Below, one piece after another: positions 36,934 to 48,339 of a stretch of DNA of 62,000 nt. Every line of letters starts with the position of its first letter. The first letter of the stretch is position 1. The notes beneath the pieces are model-generated. The model had not been told where the DNA came from. It made no database searches and saw only the letters and a program-made list of their open reading frames with translations. The DNA comes from Mesostigma viride (lineage: Eukaryota; Streptophyta; Mesostigmatophyceae; Mesostigmatales; Mesostigmataceae), in assembly GCA_009746045.1 (NCBI GenBank), contig RPFO01000934.1:1-62000 (forward strand). The letters are read 5' to 3'. The position numbers and the translations under genes were made by a program.

Positions 36934-38040
36934 GCGAGAAGTGAGACGAAGGGGCTACTGAGATCCCCCATTTAAGGCGGAGGGGGAACGGGGGGGATTT
37001 TGAGGGTTGTGGGGGGGGTTAGTCTCCAATTGGGGAGCCCTGCATTTGCGGGATTGATCGCGGTTGATGCATTGAACATGTGCCACGGCGTTGGAAGGTC
37101 ATGTCCAGGGCACTGACTAGGAAGTTGGACACTAGAATGGCACCCTGGCACTTGCAATGTCGGGTGGCAGGCCCCGGCCATACAATTGTAGCTGTGAGGC
37201 CGGGGCCCACCGGGGGGCCTCGATTTGGTGTGCCAGGGTGCCACGATCAAGTGCGACAAACTTGAATGACCCTAGTGCTCTGCTTTCGCTCGGACATGTT
37301 CCTTGGTGCGCTCCGTGCACTACATCATTGGTGGGTCTCTTTGGTATGTGTGAGGGTCTTGGCCCGGCAGGCACCGTCCGCATTCTTCACCCACATCCAA
37401 GCTTGATCGATCTGGTAAGGCCCGGTATCACAACCGGAACTTATTAACGTTTTATTTGGTCCCTGGCTGGGCAGCTTTTTATCTTTTCGGTGTCGAGCGC
37501 GCGCGGTGACTTGATTAGCATTTCTTATGTTTGCTTACGGACTTATGCTCGCGTGACGCAGTGACGTGTAAATCAAATTACGTGTAAATTAATGTTTGGT
37601 GCAGTTACTTGTAAATTAATGTTTGCTTGGTGCCTTGTCTCTACGTGGGAGGAATCGCCATGACGACTCGCCACTTTTGATTTGGTATCCGGGAAGGTTT
37701 GTGGTATAATCCATGACCTTGCCCAGAAGATGCAGGCAGTGACTTGTTTGTCGGCATTGGCCTGGGTTCTTCCTGACCCTATGAAATGTATCATTTGTAT
37801 TATTTAATACTACTGAATTTCTTGCCACCCAAGCTTCCTAGATCATTCGATCATCAGTGGCAGGTTGCCGCCAGGGCTTTCAATCGGGTAGTTCATGTGT
37901 AGCTCATGCTTATAGGTGTGTGCCATTCCTTTCGCTGGCTCGAACTTCCGTGCTTCCCTTGTTTGCTCTTTTCCCTGCCTTTTCATTTACATAAGTATTT
38001 TATTATTTATGAATTATAGTCGACCAACAAGCAGAATTTA
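36934..38040. other. No gene recognised; 3' flank of the GARP gene
   Basis: Contains G-rich stretches near 36970-37020 and only short open frames. Nothing recognisable up to the LINE nest. Confidence 0.4.
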
Positions 38041-38145
38041 CTAGCTGAACTCATTTATGCCAATGATGCCCATCACCACCACAGCGAGGGAGGCGGTACT
38101 GGCCCTGGTTATATTATCGCCTGTCCGACCTGATTTATGCGCATG
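38041..38145 (+). mobile_element. Old LINE class I RT fragment, left part of the nest
   Basis: 38111-38145 encodes a decayed RLSDLIYAHDTTL, the YADD region of the RT, matching GYRLADLIYADDTTLI of the copy at 38518-40215. It breaks at ATACCACCCTC (38146-38156) and resumes at 40576. Confidence 0.75.
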
Positions 38146-38390
38146 ATACCACCCTCCCGGTGTACTGGAAGGGGGCGGCCATCTACGTCGGCCACAAGCC
38201 CTGGCAGGCGACCCCCGCGGCCCCAACGACTCCAGACGCCCCAGCTTAGGGGAATACAGCAGTAGTAGTGTAGAATAGATAGACCGTGGCCATGTACATG
38301 TACGCCTCCTAGAGGCACTATCCTAGCTAAGCCACACGCTTTATTTAATCATGTACATGTGTGCCTATGATGTGCCACACTCCAGATGAT

Positions 38391-40251
38391 TAAAAATTAA
38401 ATTAAATTATAACATGCCTCCGTGGGGAGGTCATGTAGCACATATTTCATGATGGATGGGGTGGAGGAAGCCGCGTGATCGAACTATCCTAACTCTATCT
38501 AGAAAAGCCTAACTACACTACTCATCAAAACGCCGCCTCCGCTTGGGGGGAGGTGGCTTGCCCACAGGGTCGGGCGTGTGTGCCTTGACAATCTTCTTCC
38601 ACCGCTCCTTGTCCTGCATGGCAGTCCAAAGACGGGAGAGAGAGTGGATGCGGTACTCAAACTGGGCTGGGACCACTAGGTCGTCCAGCAACATCTGGGT
38701 ATAGGTCATGGCATGTTTCCCTACCTTTTTAGGAATGTTCTTGGGGCCAGGCCAGGTCAAAATGTGCCGCCCCGGTTGGCCGAGCCGCTGGGGACCGGCC
38801 AGACCAAGGGCGGTGTCGACCTGGCTGGTGCGAGCAAGATGTCCTACAAATGCTATCCTACGCTGTCTAATCTCGTCCGAAATACGCGGCATACCGTGAT
38901 ACAAAGACTCTAAGGACCTACGCTGAGAAAACCCGACATTCAGGACCTGTCGGAGCATCCGGGTTACCGTGCCGTCTAGCTTGGCTGCCAGTGTTGCCGT
39001 GAGTGTCCATGCCTCGGCGCCATACGTGAGCACCGTGAGGACGAGGACCTTGAAGAGCATGCGCTTGCGGTGCTCGTCCAGGCCCTTGGAGCGCCAGTAG
39101 GTGTTGAGCGAACGGAGCTTGGCCCAGGAAAGGCCGATGCGGGTGTCCACATCGTCGGCAGTGTCCGGAAGCCAACTCCCCAACAGCTTGAAGCGGTCGC
39201 GGAGTGGGACCTCCGTCCCGTCTAGCAGGCGCGGCAGCGGTGGGCGACTGGAGGCCCCAATCACCATCGCCTCAGTTTTGACACTAATCTCCAACCCCAC
39301 CGCCCTCGCCTCCAGGCCCAGACAGTCCAGCCAGGTCTGAATGTGCTCGGGGCGCGCGATGAGGGTGGTGTCGTCCGCGTAAATCAGGTCAGCCAGGCGG
39401 TAACCCGTGCTAACCCCGCCGTGCCCACGCTCGTTAAGGATGTCCAAGCCTGGCTCGAACCCCTTAAGAGCAGTAAAGCGCGCACGTGCCTGGCGCATGA
39501 CGTGGTCCACGACAATAATGAACAGGTATGGAGACAGGACACAACCTTGCCACACCCCGTGGTGAAGGGGGAATGGTGGGGTGGTGCCTTCCGCAGTCCG
39601 CACTACTGCCTGTGAGCCCTCATACAGTCGGCGAATGGCAGCAATAAACGCTGGTGGCACGCGGTCCAGAGCTAGGATGGCCCAAAGAGCCTCCCAGAGG
39701 ACCGTGTCAAAGGCCTTGATATAGTCAACAAAAATGAGGACCAGCGGCAAACTGTCAGGGGGAAGGCGACGCACCTCCTCCATCAACCGGCGCGCGACAA
39801 ACACAGCCATGACAGTGTTACGACCACTACGGAAACCCATCTGAGACTCACCCAGGTGTGGGTCCAGCGCGGCGCGGAGCCTGTGCAGCATCATGCGCAT
39901 GAAGACCTTCAGCGCGGCGCTCTGGAGGCAGACACCCCGGTAGTTACCGGGGTCAGCAGCAGAGCCCTTCTTGTACAGCATGACGCGGATGGCCGTCTGC
40001 CACTCAGCAGGCGGAGGCTCGTCAGAGAGCAGGACACGGTTGCAGAACGCCAGCAGAAGATCCCTAACCGCCAGATCAGGGGTCTTCAGCAGCTCAGCAG
40101 AAAGGTGGTCGGCCCCGACCGCCGCATCGTACCGCAGGCGAGCAAGGGCGCCGTCCAATTCCTCCAAAGTAAAGGGGTGGACGACGTCGTTGGTGGCAAG
40201 GCAGCCCTCCTTCAAGGCGGGGACTTGGTAGTCCGCGGCCGAGGAGGGGGA
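38391..40251 (-). mobile_element. 5'-truncated RT-encoding LINE, class I
   Basis: Minus-strand element of 1861 bp holding the RT ORF, a 3' UTR of about 127 bp with the class I hairpin, and a TTAAA tail at 38391-38410. Flanked by a perfect 12-bp target-site duplication ACTCCAGATGAT (38379-38390 and 40252-40263). The empty site is visible in the uninterrupted 3' UTR near 12310-12325. Confidence 0.95.
38518..40215 (-). CDS. LINE reverse transcriptase (ORF2 part), intact palm
   Basis: An uninterrupted 565-residue frame. Visible RT blocks, in order: NYRGVCLQSAALKVF (about 91-105), QMGFRSGRNTVMAV (125-138), LIFVDYIKAFDTVLW (160-174) with catalytic Asp164, WQGCVLSPYLF (222-232), and YADD (279-282) with the two catalytic Asp. 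Then LLGSWLP (345-350) and a long C-terminal region with LTYGAEAWTLT and QRRIAFVGHLART, closing in a basic tail. The enzyme copies LINE RNA into DNA at the nicked target. The N-terminal endonuclease and any ORF1 are missing because the element is 5'-truncated at insertion. The frame is open and the flanking duplication perfect, so the insertion is recent. The Met at 40215 is simply the first in the truncated piece. Confidence 0.92.
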   Translation of the reverse strand: MKEGCLATNDVVHPFTLEELDGALARLRYDAAVGADHLSAELLKTPDLAVRDLLLAFCNRVLLSDEPPPAEWQTAIRVMLYKKGSAADPGNYRGVCLQSAALKVFMRMMLHRLRAALDPHLGESQMGFRSGRNTVMAVFVARRLMEEVRRLPPDSLPLVLIFVDYIKAFDTVLWEALWAILALDRVPPAFIAAIRRLYEGSQAVVRTAEGTTPPFPLHHGVWQGCVLSPYLFIIVVDHVMRQARARFTALKGFEPGLDILNERGHGGVSTGYRLADLIYADDTTLIARPEHIQTWLDCLGLEARAVGLEISVKTEAMVIGASSRPPLPRLLDGTEVPLRDRFKLLGSWLPDTADDVDTRIGLSWAKLRSLNTYWRSKGLDEHRKRMLFKVLVLTVLTYGAEAWTLTATLAAKLDGTVTRMLRQVLNVGFSQRRSLESLYHGMPRISDEIRQRRIAFVGHLARTSQVDTALGLAGPQRLGQPGRHILTWPGPKNIPKKVGKHAMTYTQMLLDDLVVPAQFEYRIHSLSRLWTAMQDKERWKKIVKAHTPDPVGKPPPPKRRRRFDE

Positions 40252-40575
40252 ACTCCAGATGATGCCTAGCTTTATTTAGCTATGTTGTGCCCATGCAGGG
40301 AGTCACTCTCTGCTGAGACGCCATGCCCTAGCCTTTTTGTATAGCTATGCTGATCTTCCCCCCCATGACAGGCTCCCCCTTCGCTGGGCATAGCTTGAAG
40401 ATCATGGGGATGCAAGTGCCCTGGTGCACCTAGAGCAAGGGTCCTTTACATCCCCACCCTTGCAGGAAGTAGCTTAGGATGTATGATAGGCCATATGCCC
40501 CCTCTCAAGGGCTATGTGCTACATATACTCCCAACGGAGTTATGTTACAATTCAATTCAATTCAATACCACCCTC

Positions 40576-40672
40576 ATCGAGCGCCCCGAGCACATTCATC
40601 GACCTGGCTGGACTCTCTGGGCTTGGAGGCTAGCGGTGGGGCTGGAGATTAGCGTCCAAACCACCAGCCCAG
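40576..40672 (+). mobile_element. Old LINE class I RT fragment, right part of the nest
   Basis: Resumes directly after the duplication with ATCGAGCGCCCCGAGCACAT. It encodes decayed IERPEHI, then WTLWAWRL and VGLEISVQT, which follow YADDTTL in the intact copy. Confidence 0.8.
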
Positions 40673-40674
40673 CT

Positions 40675-41830
40675 TGCTGGTAGGCGCTTGGGGGCGCCTT
40701 GGGTGGTTGGTACAGCCGAAGCTGTTGGCGCGCTTGTTGCAAGCGTCGGGCACGCTCACCGCACTGGGAGCTGTCCGCAAATATTTCGCGCCGGTGGTAG
40801 CCTCGAGGCCATTTGCGGGGAGGCCCCTTGGAAGTTGTTGCGTTGCACAGGCGGTGCCTGGTTCAGCGGAGGGAGATCAGGGCACTCGTGTTTGATGTGC
40901 CCCACGCCGTTGCAGTAGTAGCACTGACTCGGGGAAGTGTACCCTTAAGGCATTAATGTCCAGGACCTCGCACTGTAGCTCATCCACCTGGGCACACGGC
41001 CGGGGGCGAATCCCAGCTCATTGAGTTCCAGTGCATTCACGCGGGGTTTTGGGGTGCGCTGCACCAAGGGAGCTATCTCCGCTAGGTAGGTCTTGATGTC
41101 CCGGCAGGTTCCATGATTGCATGAGCCCAGGAGAGGTGGGCGAATTTCTGCTTCACCTCATCCCGGAATTCTGGTTGCAAGCCCTCATAGAACCTTGCCA
41201 CGGCTTCTGGCTCATCAGGTCATCAACCCGCCCCGCTAGAAGCTCAAACTTGGTCATATATGCCGATAGCTCAGGTTCCCCTGCTTGAACGCCCCAAAAG
41301 CCTCCCGGTCCAACTTGTCAAGATTGGCCGGGTGGCAGGTACTTGGCCCGTGCTCGCCGAAATAATTCCGCCAAGCTGCTGGGGAAGCCATTGGCCAGGG
41401 CGCTTTCGCAATCATTGGATCTCGAGCTTGTCTCACATCGGGAGCTGAGTGCCTCGCTAGACACCAGCTTGACCTTGATATCCTCATCCAAGAGCTTGCG
41501 GTTGTATGTCTCCCAGATGTCGATCTTCTGAGACACTGTGCACAATCTCCTAGACTCAAACTCTTGGTACGAGCAATCGGTTTTAACCTTGGGAATGTCC
41601 GACAGCTTGGGCAACGCGGTGGTAGTCGCCCTGCATTGTGAGTATCATCGTCATGATGGCCCACATGATACTCGCGGGTCTCCCTGGCCCGGGCACACCT
41701 TGCGAGCTATGCATGTGCCCGCGCGGGCCAGTAACCTGCCGAGGGGCTGCGCTCATCCTCACCCGGGTGCCGGCTCGTACCCATCATTGCGGGTATAGTG
41801 GGTGCGGCTTGCATAATATAAGGAAATTCG
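40675..41830 (-). pseudogene. Ty3/gypsy-type gag, decayed
   Basis: On the minus strand, 41318-41614 encodes LPKLSDIPKVKTDCSYQEFE and KIDIWETYNRKLLDEDIKVK. About 41260-41330 encodes DKLDREAFGAFKQGNLSYRHI, and about 41165-41230 encodes PEAVARFYEGLQPEFRDEVK. This is the order of a retrotransposon gag (capsid) domain. A CCHC zinc knuckle, CYYCNGVGHIKHEC (C-x2-C-x4-H-x4-C), lies at 40882-40923. Several frameshifts and stops separate the pieces, and no protease or polymerase follows. Gypsy rather than copia is judged from the capsid wording and is moderately certain. Confidence 0.65.
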
Positions 41831-41901
41831 TTTCCGGACGAATCCCTTATTAACTACTAAGTCAACCGGACAAGAACAGGTTGGTGCGTCAAGGAACTGC
41901 A

Positions 41902-43701
41902 ATATTGTCTATTTGTCAAGAGGCCTCAATTGAGGCCTTTTGGCTCAATTGAGGCCTCTTTCACCAAGGTCACATGGGGACGGTTATTTTGGCGGGAAGG
42001 ACCGGTCCTATGGGTCGTCCGGGCCCAGTGGCGCGAATCTGGTATATGTGCTGAGCGTCCTGACCCGTTGGGGTCGACAGGGGTCGACGGTTACAGAAAA
42101 TTATGTGGTGGAGGAAAGTACCTATTTTGGCCACTTTCGTGCAACCGGACGACGAATTTTAACGAATGCACGACCATGGCGGCCTCGAGTAAAATAGACC
42201 GTATGGCCACATCCGTGCATCATTTCGAGCAGTAAGGAGCGCGTCGGGTAGATATATTATCCGTGAAGCTAGCCCGATCGCTAAATGGGTCGAAAGTCGA
42301 TTTCTAAATTCGTGGGGTCGTTATTTGTGTGCTGAATGCCAGGTTAGTGAAATTCAGATGGGGCGTAATCGGCGTTGATAGTGCGCCTGCCAGCAGGCCG
42401 GTGCTTCGATATGCTGGGAAGGAGACTAGCGGAACGGCGGGGGGGGATGTTGGGGCAGCCGTGACTAAAGGGGCACTGGCTATTTTCGAGCCTTTTGGCG
42501 TGGATCCGTAGGTAGAGGAAGGGGTGTTTTCAGCTAGGAAAAACTGGGATGCGGACAATAAACGCGCGCGCGCCCCCAGCTATGGGAGCGCCTTTATGCG
42601 AACAGCGCTAGTGAGGCCGCTGCAGCCGCTTTCATACGTCAATGGACGACGCATGGAGCGTCTGTCCGGCCCGAGATTTGCGGGCTGCATCCCTTCCGGA
42701 TAACTTGAAAACGCCGAGCTTGAACAGCTTTTCTGATGCAGCCACGTTCAGCGCCAGCGCATATGCGTGCTTAGTGATCCCGGGTGTGAGGGGTGTGAAA
42801 TGTAAGTGCGTCCTGGTGGTAGAAAGGTAATGGCATCGATTTGCTTGTGATATCGTCAGTTTTTAGCTGCCTATCGGCGCCTAGTGCCGATGTGACGTAA
42901 TGCAGGTTATAGTACTTCGTGCAGTGCTCTGCGGCTGGCTCCCGCCGTGTAGACGTGTTTGCTTTCCATAAGAAGCATGGCAGTTCCTGCCACGCTGGCC
43001 ATGTCTCAGGCAACCCTTGCAAAGCCCAAAATCAAGCTATTGGTCTAGAAAAGTGTGGAAATGGTGTCCAGTTATGCTTGTATATCTTGCCATGTGCTGT
43101 TCATCTGCTGCCGCGGCAGCAAACCCCTGTCAGAAGATACCGTAACAACCTAGATATTGGGGCTTTGTGAGTGAAGCTTAGCGCTTGGAAGGTCACACCT
43201 ATCATTATAATGCATGATCATTGTGCGTGTTTGTAATAGAGGCATTGGATTCCTCATGTTTACGTGCAATGCCCATGGCAGGCTATTGGTGCCTGCAGTG
43301 CTGCGCGACAGCCCCGGCTGTGCAAGTGTGTGTGAGGGGTCCCTTGGGGAGCATGCCATGTCATGCCATGCTTACCATGTCGTGGGGATACCTCGTAAGG
43401 TCCAAAAGACACGCTACATGCAGATGGAACTGAGTACTGGCGCCTTTTTGTCGCTTGTATCTATGGTCATGTTGTGTTGATGGTGCCGTCGCAGTGACAC
43501 CCTGTTTTATTAAATCATAATTAAATAGGTATTGGGGCTATATGACTGATGTTAAGCGCTGGGAGCCCCAAAACAATCATAATAATGCATGGCCTTCACT
43601 CATATTTGGAATAAAGTTTGTTGGCTCATTGTAATTACATGCAACACCCGCTGAAAAAAAAGGCCTCAATTGAGGCCTTTTTCATGACAAATAGACAATA
43701 T
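41902..43701. mobile_element. Inverted-repeat element with terminal palindromes
   Basis: A 17-bp inverted repeat, ATATTGTCTATTTGTCA, lies at 41902-41918 and its complement at 43685-43701. Just inside each end is the same perfect 18-bp palindrome AGGCCTCAATTGAGGCCT (41921-41938 and 43661-43678). The left end has a second, partial copy to about 41957. The target duplication could be TA or ATAT but is ambiguous because the ends are self-complementary. The interior has no recognisable transposase. An internal duplication (TATTGGGGCT and ATAATGCATG segments near 43155 and 43530) is visible. Superfamily not assigned. Confidence 0.7.
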
Positions 43702-44545
43702 GGGTAACGGGTATGGACAGTTAGGATTGTGAGGATCCGACCGACCCCCATGCACAATTTATTACTGCAAGCTGAATTAGTAAGGGTCCCGGCCCTCATA
43801 TGAGTTCCGGCCCTCATATAATTCCTTTGATGATCCGGATCAGTCGATTACAGCTTATTTAATTATACAGTGTCGATAGAGAAACGGGACGGGATAGAGA
43901 CCGCTAGGAAACTTTCCTCCGAGTCGATCCAGTTTAACACGTATGGCTATCTAAAATAGCGCAGCTTGATGATTGATAATCAATGCATGCGAAAGACCTT
44001 TAATTAGCTTGCTATGCGTCACAGTGCACGTTCCAGGTCCAGCTTAATAAGAATACTTGTCACACAATACGAGTCAGCTCAACCCGGAAACCCGGCCGGT
44101 ACGTTTCGTGTACATTACAATGCTACCGCACAGATCGATTAAAATACTCCATACAGGAAGACTTATTACACCCAGTAGGCGTGCATGCGATTCGAATCAC
44201 ACGCGAGCCCACAGGAGAATTACACTCCAGGATTAAGCAGTAGTAAAACATCTGTAGAGCTAGCAACGTGGTAAATTACGTTACAACAAGGTCCGGATTG
44301 CTGGCATAATTATCTCGTGCCTTGCCTATTAATTAATGAAGTTAATAAAGAAGCCTAGATAGTGGCAGGTTTATATCTCAACGTAGCTCCTGTCCAGGAA
44401 AAACTGCAAGGCCAAATCTTTGGCCACTACCGATCCGGATCAGGCAGCGCGGGCCGTGGTTCCCACAACCCTGTAACTAGGAACTAGAGATAGCTAGCAT
44501 CATCCATTCCATCCCCGACCATGTTCCCCTCGATCAATCACCTTG
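43702..44545. other. No gene recognised
   Basis: AT-rich DNA with only short frames. No repeat ends or domains were seen before the LINE at 44546. Confidence 0.4.
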
Positions 44546-45530
44546 TGCTGCATGGTGGACTTCATCAAAGCCTTCGATTTGGTTTTCTGGGCTGCGCTGT
44601 GGGACATCCTCGCTCTGTTCCGGATCCCCCGCCCCCTTATTGCTGCATGTCATCCGCAACCTGTATGAAGTGTCCACCACTTCGGTGCGCACTTCCTACG
44701 GGACCACGCCACCATGTGCCCTTTACAGAAGGGCGGTGTGCACCACGGCCACGTGGCAGGGCTGTGTGCTGTCGCCCTACCTGTTCATTATTGTGGTCGA
44801 ATATACGTCATGATTCGGCAGGCGCGCAAGCGGTTTGCCCGCATTGTGGGTAGAGAACCAGGGGTGCAGGTCGACAACCGTTTCTGGCATGGCGGGGCGG
44901 AAACGGAGATTCGGCTGGCGGACATCATCTATGCATGCAGACGACACCACCCTCTTCGAGGGCACTGAGCACGTGCAGACGTGGCTTGACTGCCTGGCAA
45001 TCGAGGCCCGTGCAGTGGGGCTTGAGGTCAGCAAGAAGACTGAGGCTCTGGCGATTGGGCTCACTCAGCCACCGCCCGACCTCTTTCTCCTTGACGGCTT
45101 TCGAGTCAGGACTGTATCGGGACCGCGTCAAGTTGCTTGGTACGTAGCTTACTCCCCAGCTGCAAGGCCGATGCAGGACCAGTGACCGTATCTCCCTCGC
45201 CTGGCACGCTTTACGCCAATACCGGCGGGCCCTGTGGCGCAAGCCCTTGGGCAAGATATAGAGAAACAGGCCCTGTTTAATTAAGGTCCTCAGTGGTCCT
45301 CCCTGTTCTTACGTACGGGGCCGAGACGTGGACCCTCACTGCCGACCTTGCCAGAAAGCTGGACGGCGCGGTCACCAACATGCTGCGATTCATTTTTAGT
45401 GTAGGATACGCTGCTCATGTTCGCAGTACGTGAGGACTAATACCTCGGCACGCCATATATCACCAGCATCATTAAGCAGCGGCGCCTACAGCTACTAGTA
45501 GGGCACTTAGCTCGCACCAACCACTGAGGT
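44546..45530 (+). pseudogene. LINE class II reverse transcriptase, decayed
   Basis: Starts at the RT block MVDFIKAFDLVFWAALWDIL and continues through TWQGCVLSPYLFIIVV. A decayed YADD (ADDTTLFEGTEHVQTWLD, from 44938) follows, then VGLEVSKKTEAL, YRDRVKLL and AETWTLTADLARKLDGAVTN. Several indels shift the frame (44521-44853, 44835-45185, later pieces). It is interrupted at 45531 by a class I LINE and resumes at 46169. Confidence 0.75.
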
Positions 45531-46168
45531 CACTCCCACCCAAACTGGCAGCTAGGCCGAGACGGTACGGGTTACAGGATGCTCTGACAGGTCCTTAACG
45601 TAGGGTTTTTCCGAGCGTCCGTCACCAGAGTCTTTGTATCATGGCATGCCTCGTATTTCGGACGAGATTAGGCAGCGTAGGATAGCATTTGTAGGACACC
45701 TTGCTCGCACCAGCCAGGTCGACACCGCCCTTGGTCTGGCCGGCCCCCAACGGCTTGGCCAGCCAGGGCGCCACATTCTGACCTGGCCTGGCCCCGAGGG
45801 CATTCCCAAAAGGGTAGGGAAACCTGTCACGAACTACATCCAGATGTTGCTGGACGACCTAGTGGTCCCAGCCCAGTTTGAGCACCGCATCCCCTCTCTC
45901 TCCCTTCTTTGGACTGCCATGCAGGACAAGACGCGGTGGAAGAGGATTGTCAAGGCGCACACGCCCGACCCTGTGGGCAAGCCCCCTCCCCCAAGCGGAG
46001 GCGGCGTTTTGATGAGTAGTGTAGTTAGGATTTTCTAGACTAGATAGCTTAGAGTTAGGGTAGTTCGATTACGCGGCTTCCTCCACCCCATCCATCATGG
46101 AATATGTGCTACATGATCTCCCAACGGAGGCATGTTATAATTTAATTTAATTTAATTTTTTAACCATG
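45531..46168 (+). mobile_element. 5'-truncated LINE class I inserted in class II copy
   Basis: Starts at a decayed LAAKLDGT region, carries the RT C-terminus and 3' UTR, and ends with the class I hairpin (CTCCCAACGGAG) and TTAAA tail. CACTGAGGT at 45522-45530 and 46169-46177 is the likely 9-bp target-site duplication. The class II sequence continues on both sides. Confidence 0.8.
45634..46038 (+). pseudogene. LINE RT C-terminal fragment
   Basis: Encodes YHGMPRISDEIRQRRIAFVG and continues to VKAHTPDPVGKPPPP, nearly the same as residues 439-557 of the intact ORF at 38518-40215. A small deletion changes the last residues (the KRRRRFDE tail is replaced). It lacks every RT catalytic motif. Confidence 0.8.
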
Positions 46169-46633
46169 CACTGAGGTAGACACATCATGTGGCCCCCCGC
46201 GGGACTGCGCCCAGCTCAGCCTGGCCGGCACGTACCTCCTTACGAGGGCCGGGCCTTGCAATGCTAGACGCCGCAAGGCCCACCACGCCGGCCTTCAAAG
46301 AACAGCTAGTACATAGAGGACATGCATGGGGGGGCTAGGCCTCTCCGTGATTTGGAACAAGATGATGATGGACAAGGCCAAGTGGGCCCAGGTCATAGAG
46401 GACAACGAACCCCCATCCCGTGGGGAAGCGCCCGCGTGTTTGCAAACGCGGGAAGCACGCTAGACTAGTCCGGCCCTAGGGTAGAGAGCTCAGAATAATA
46501 GAGTTGGCTTGATGTTGTAGATAGATTAGACCGGTAGGATTGTGTGTCCCCACCCATCCATCCATCGGGGTGAATGCTCCGTTACTCCCCAACGGAAGCA
46601 CGAGTTTAATTAATTAATTAATTAATTAATTAA
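46169..46633 (+). mobile_element. Resumed LINE class II 3' part
   Basis: Continues the copy interrupted at 45530. It encodes WAQVIEDNEP near 46385, then CATCCATCCATC, the class II hairpin and a long TTAA tail (46611-46633) into which another element is inserted. Confidence 0.75.
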
Positions 46634-48339
46634 CCCCTAAATGGTAGCAACTCAGTCCTAAAAATCGGACTGAGTTGCACATCTTTGCACATATGTTTCT
46701 CCATGGCCTAAAAACAATTTCTGGCTACCCCTTGGTACCAAGCATGCATTTATGTTGAATTTCTTTGGGGACATGCCACTGGTCCCATATCTTTGACTTT
46801 AGGGTGCTATAAATAGCACCAACCCCAGGGGGGTACGGAAAAATGGGGTTTGAGACATACATCATGCAATATGGACCACTTATACAAATATATAGGCCCT
46901 GGAATTTCAAAGGCAGTTAGTTTATATCACAGGCATGCCATCAATGCATTCACAACATGACATGCTACAGAACTGCACAAGCTAGCTAGCAAAAATCCCA
47001 AAATAGCTCAGTCCTAAAAATAGGACTAAGTTTTTTTAGGGTGGTTGGCTAGCACTACCGTTGTGGTTTCCTATCCCAATGTGGCATAAAACATCATAGC
47101 TGGCCACACATGCATCCTCCAACACATTTCCAGCATATAAAACAGCAGCTCATGCTATATAATACTGTAAATCTAGTGCCATTGGGCAGAAAGCACGCGT
47201 AGAAGGCACATGCAAGGAGCTTATTACCAACGTACCCTATACGCTACAAACAACTTCAAAATACAAGGAAAAAGGAAAGAAACAAAATAAGCAACTTGCT
47301 GATGCTTCAATGCAAGCAGATCCCAGGCATCTCTATGTCTCTAACACACAGCAAACACACAAAAAGAAGGCGGGCTTGGCCAGCATGCATGCCTAGAACT
47401 GGGCAGAAAAACACTCGCCCTGAGTTGTTTAAGCAACGGAAAGCATCGTATCATCACACTGAACATGATTACAAACGATATCTGTCGTTATACCGACATT
47501 CATGTTGTAGCATACGCTAAAAGCAGTCAAAACTCGTCCAAAATCTGGCCGAGGTAACATTACTACCCAACCATCACAAGCCTACGCACAGAAGCAATAA
47601 AACAACAAAAAGACGGTCATAAAGCTTCAATTACAGCCCCGAGACTGGTATCGAAACAATATATGACACATGCGCGGTCACTGAGACATGATAAAAGGCT
47701 AAAACGAACCTGGTCGAAACCGCAGATTACCTTGTTTGCAGGAGCTAGCACGCCCACCCGACGAACGTAGCCGCAAGCATGTCCTGGCCGCCATTGATGG
47801 TCAACTGTGATAGGAACGACGTAAATAACTCACCCATGCGCAAAAATCCGAACATTTTCTGCCGAGCAACAGGTACAGCTTGCACTGTCATCGCCTGGCC
47901 GCTCACGCGATTTGCTGCGCCGCCACATAACCTCGAGACATATCTAGGCATTTGTAAATGTTGCACGGCTGCGCATATAGCATTTAAAAGACCTAGGGAT
48001 GATGACTACAAAGTTTCAGTCGAATACGTCAAGCCATGCTCTCGCCCCAGTCAGTGGTTTGTGCCACCATAGCCGCGGACGTGAATAATTTTTATTCACG
48101 TCGTCCTCGTTTGGCCATGGTACCCCCCCTACTTTCCTTGACTGTAGGTCCCTGTCCAGGTGTCCAAAAGTAGTAAACCAGGGGTGTACGTGAAAGTACA
48201 AATCTAGATCTCGAATCTGGTCCAAACAGAATATTCAAAAGTTTGCTAGAATTATAGCTAGTTCTGCCACAAACTCGGTCCGATTTTTAGGACTGAGAAA
48301 AACTCAGTCCTTCAAATCGGACTGAGTACCATTTAAGGG
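46634..48339. mobile_element. TTAA-flanked inverted-repeat element, piggyBac-like, non-autonomous
   Basis: Ends are CCCCTAAATGGTA on the left and, on the complementary strand of the right end, CCCTTAAATGGTA. These form a 13-bp inverted repeat with one mismatch, flanked by TTAA at 46630-46633 and 48340-48343. A CCC start after TTAA is typical of piggyBac. Both ends carry a subterminal hairpin built from ACTCAGTCC and GGACTGAGT. Interior 1.7 kb: no recognisable transposase or other protein. It is inserted in the TTAA tail of a LINE, and a 5'-truncated class III LINE lies on its right. Confidence 0.75.

Larger units (their letters stand above)
38157..40564 (+). mobile_element. 5'-truncated ORF1-only LINE (class I), itself interrupted
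   Basis: Starts inside the last codons of ORF1 (PVYWKGAAIYVGHKPWQATP, stop at 38248). It then carries the same 3' UTR as the copy at 12013-13990 up to 38390, is split by another LINE, and resumes at 40252 to end in the class I hairpin and a TTGAA-type tail at 40564. ATACCACCCTC at 38146-38156 and 40565-40575 is an 11-bp target-site duplication. Confidence 0.9.
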
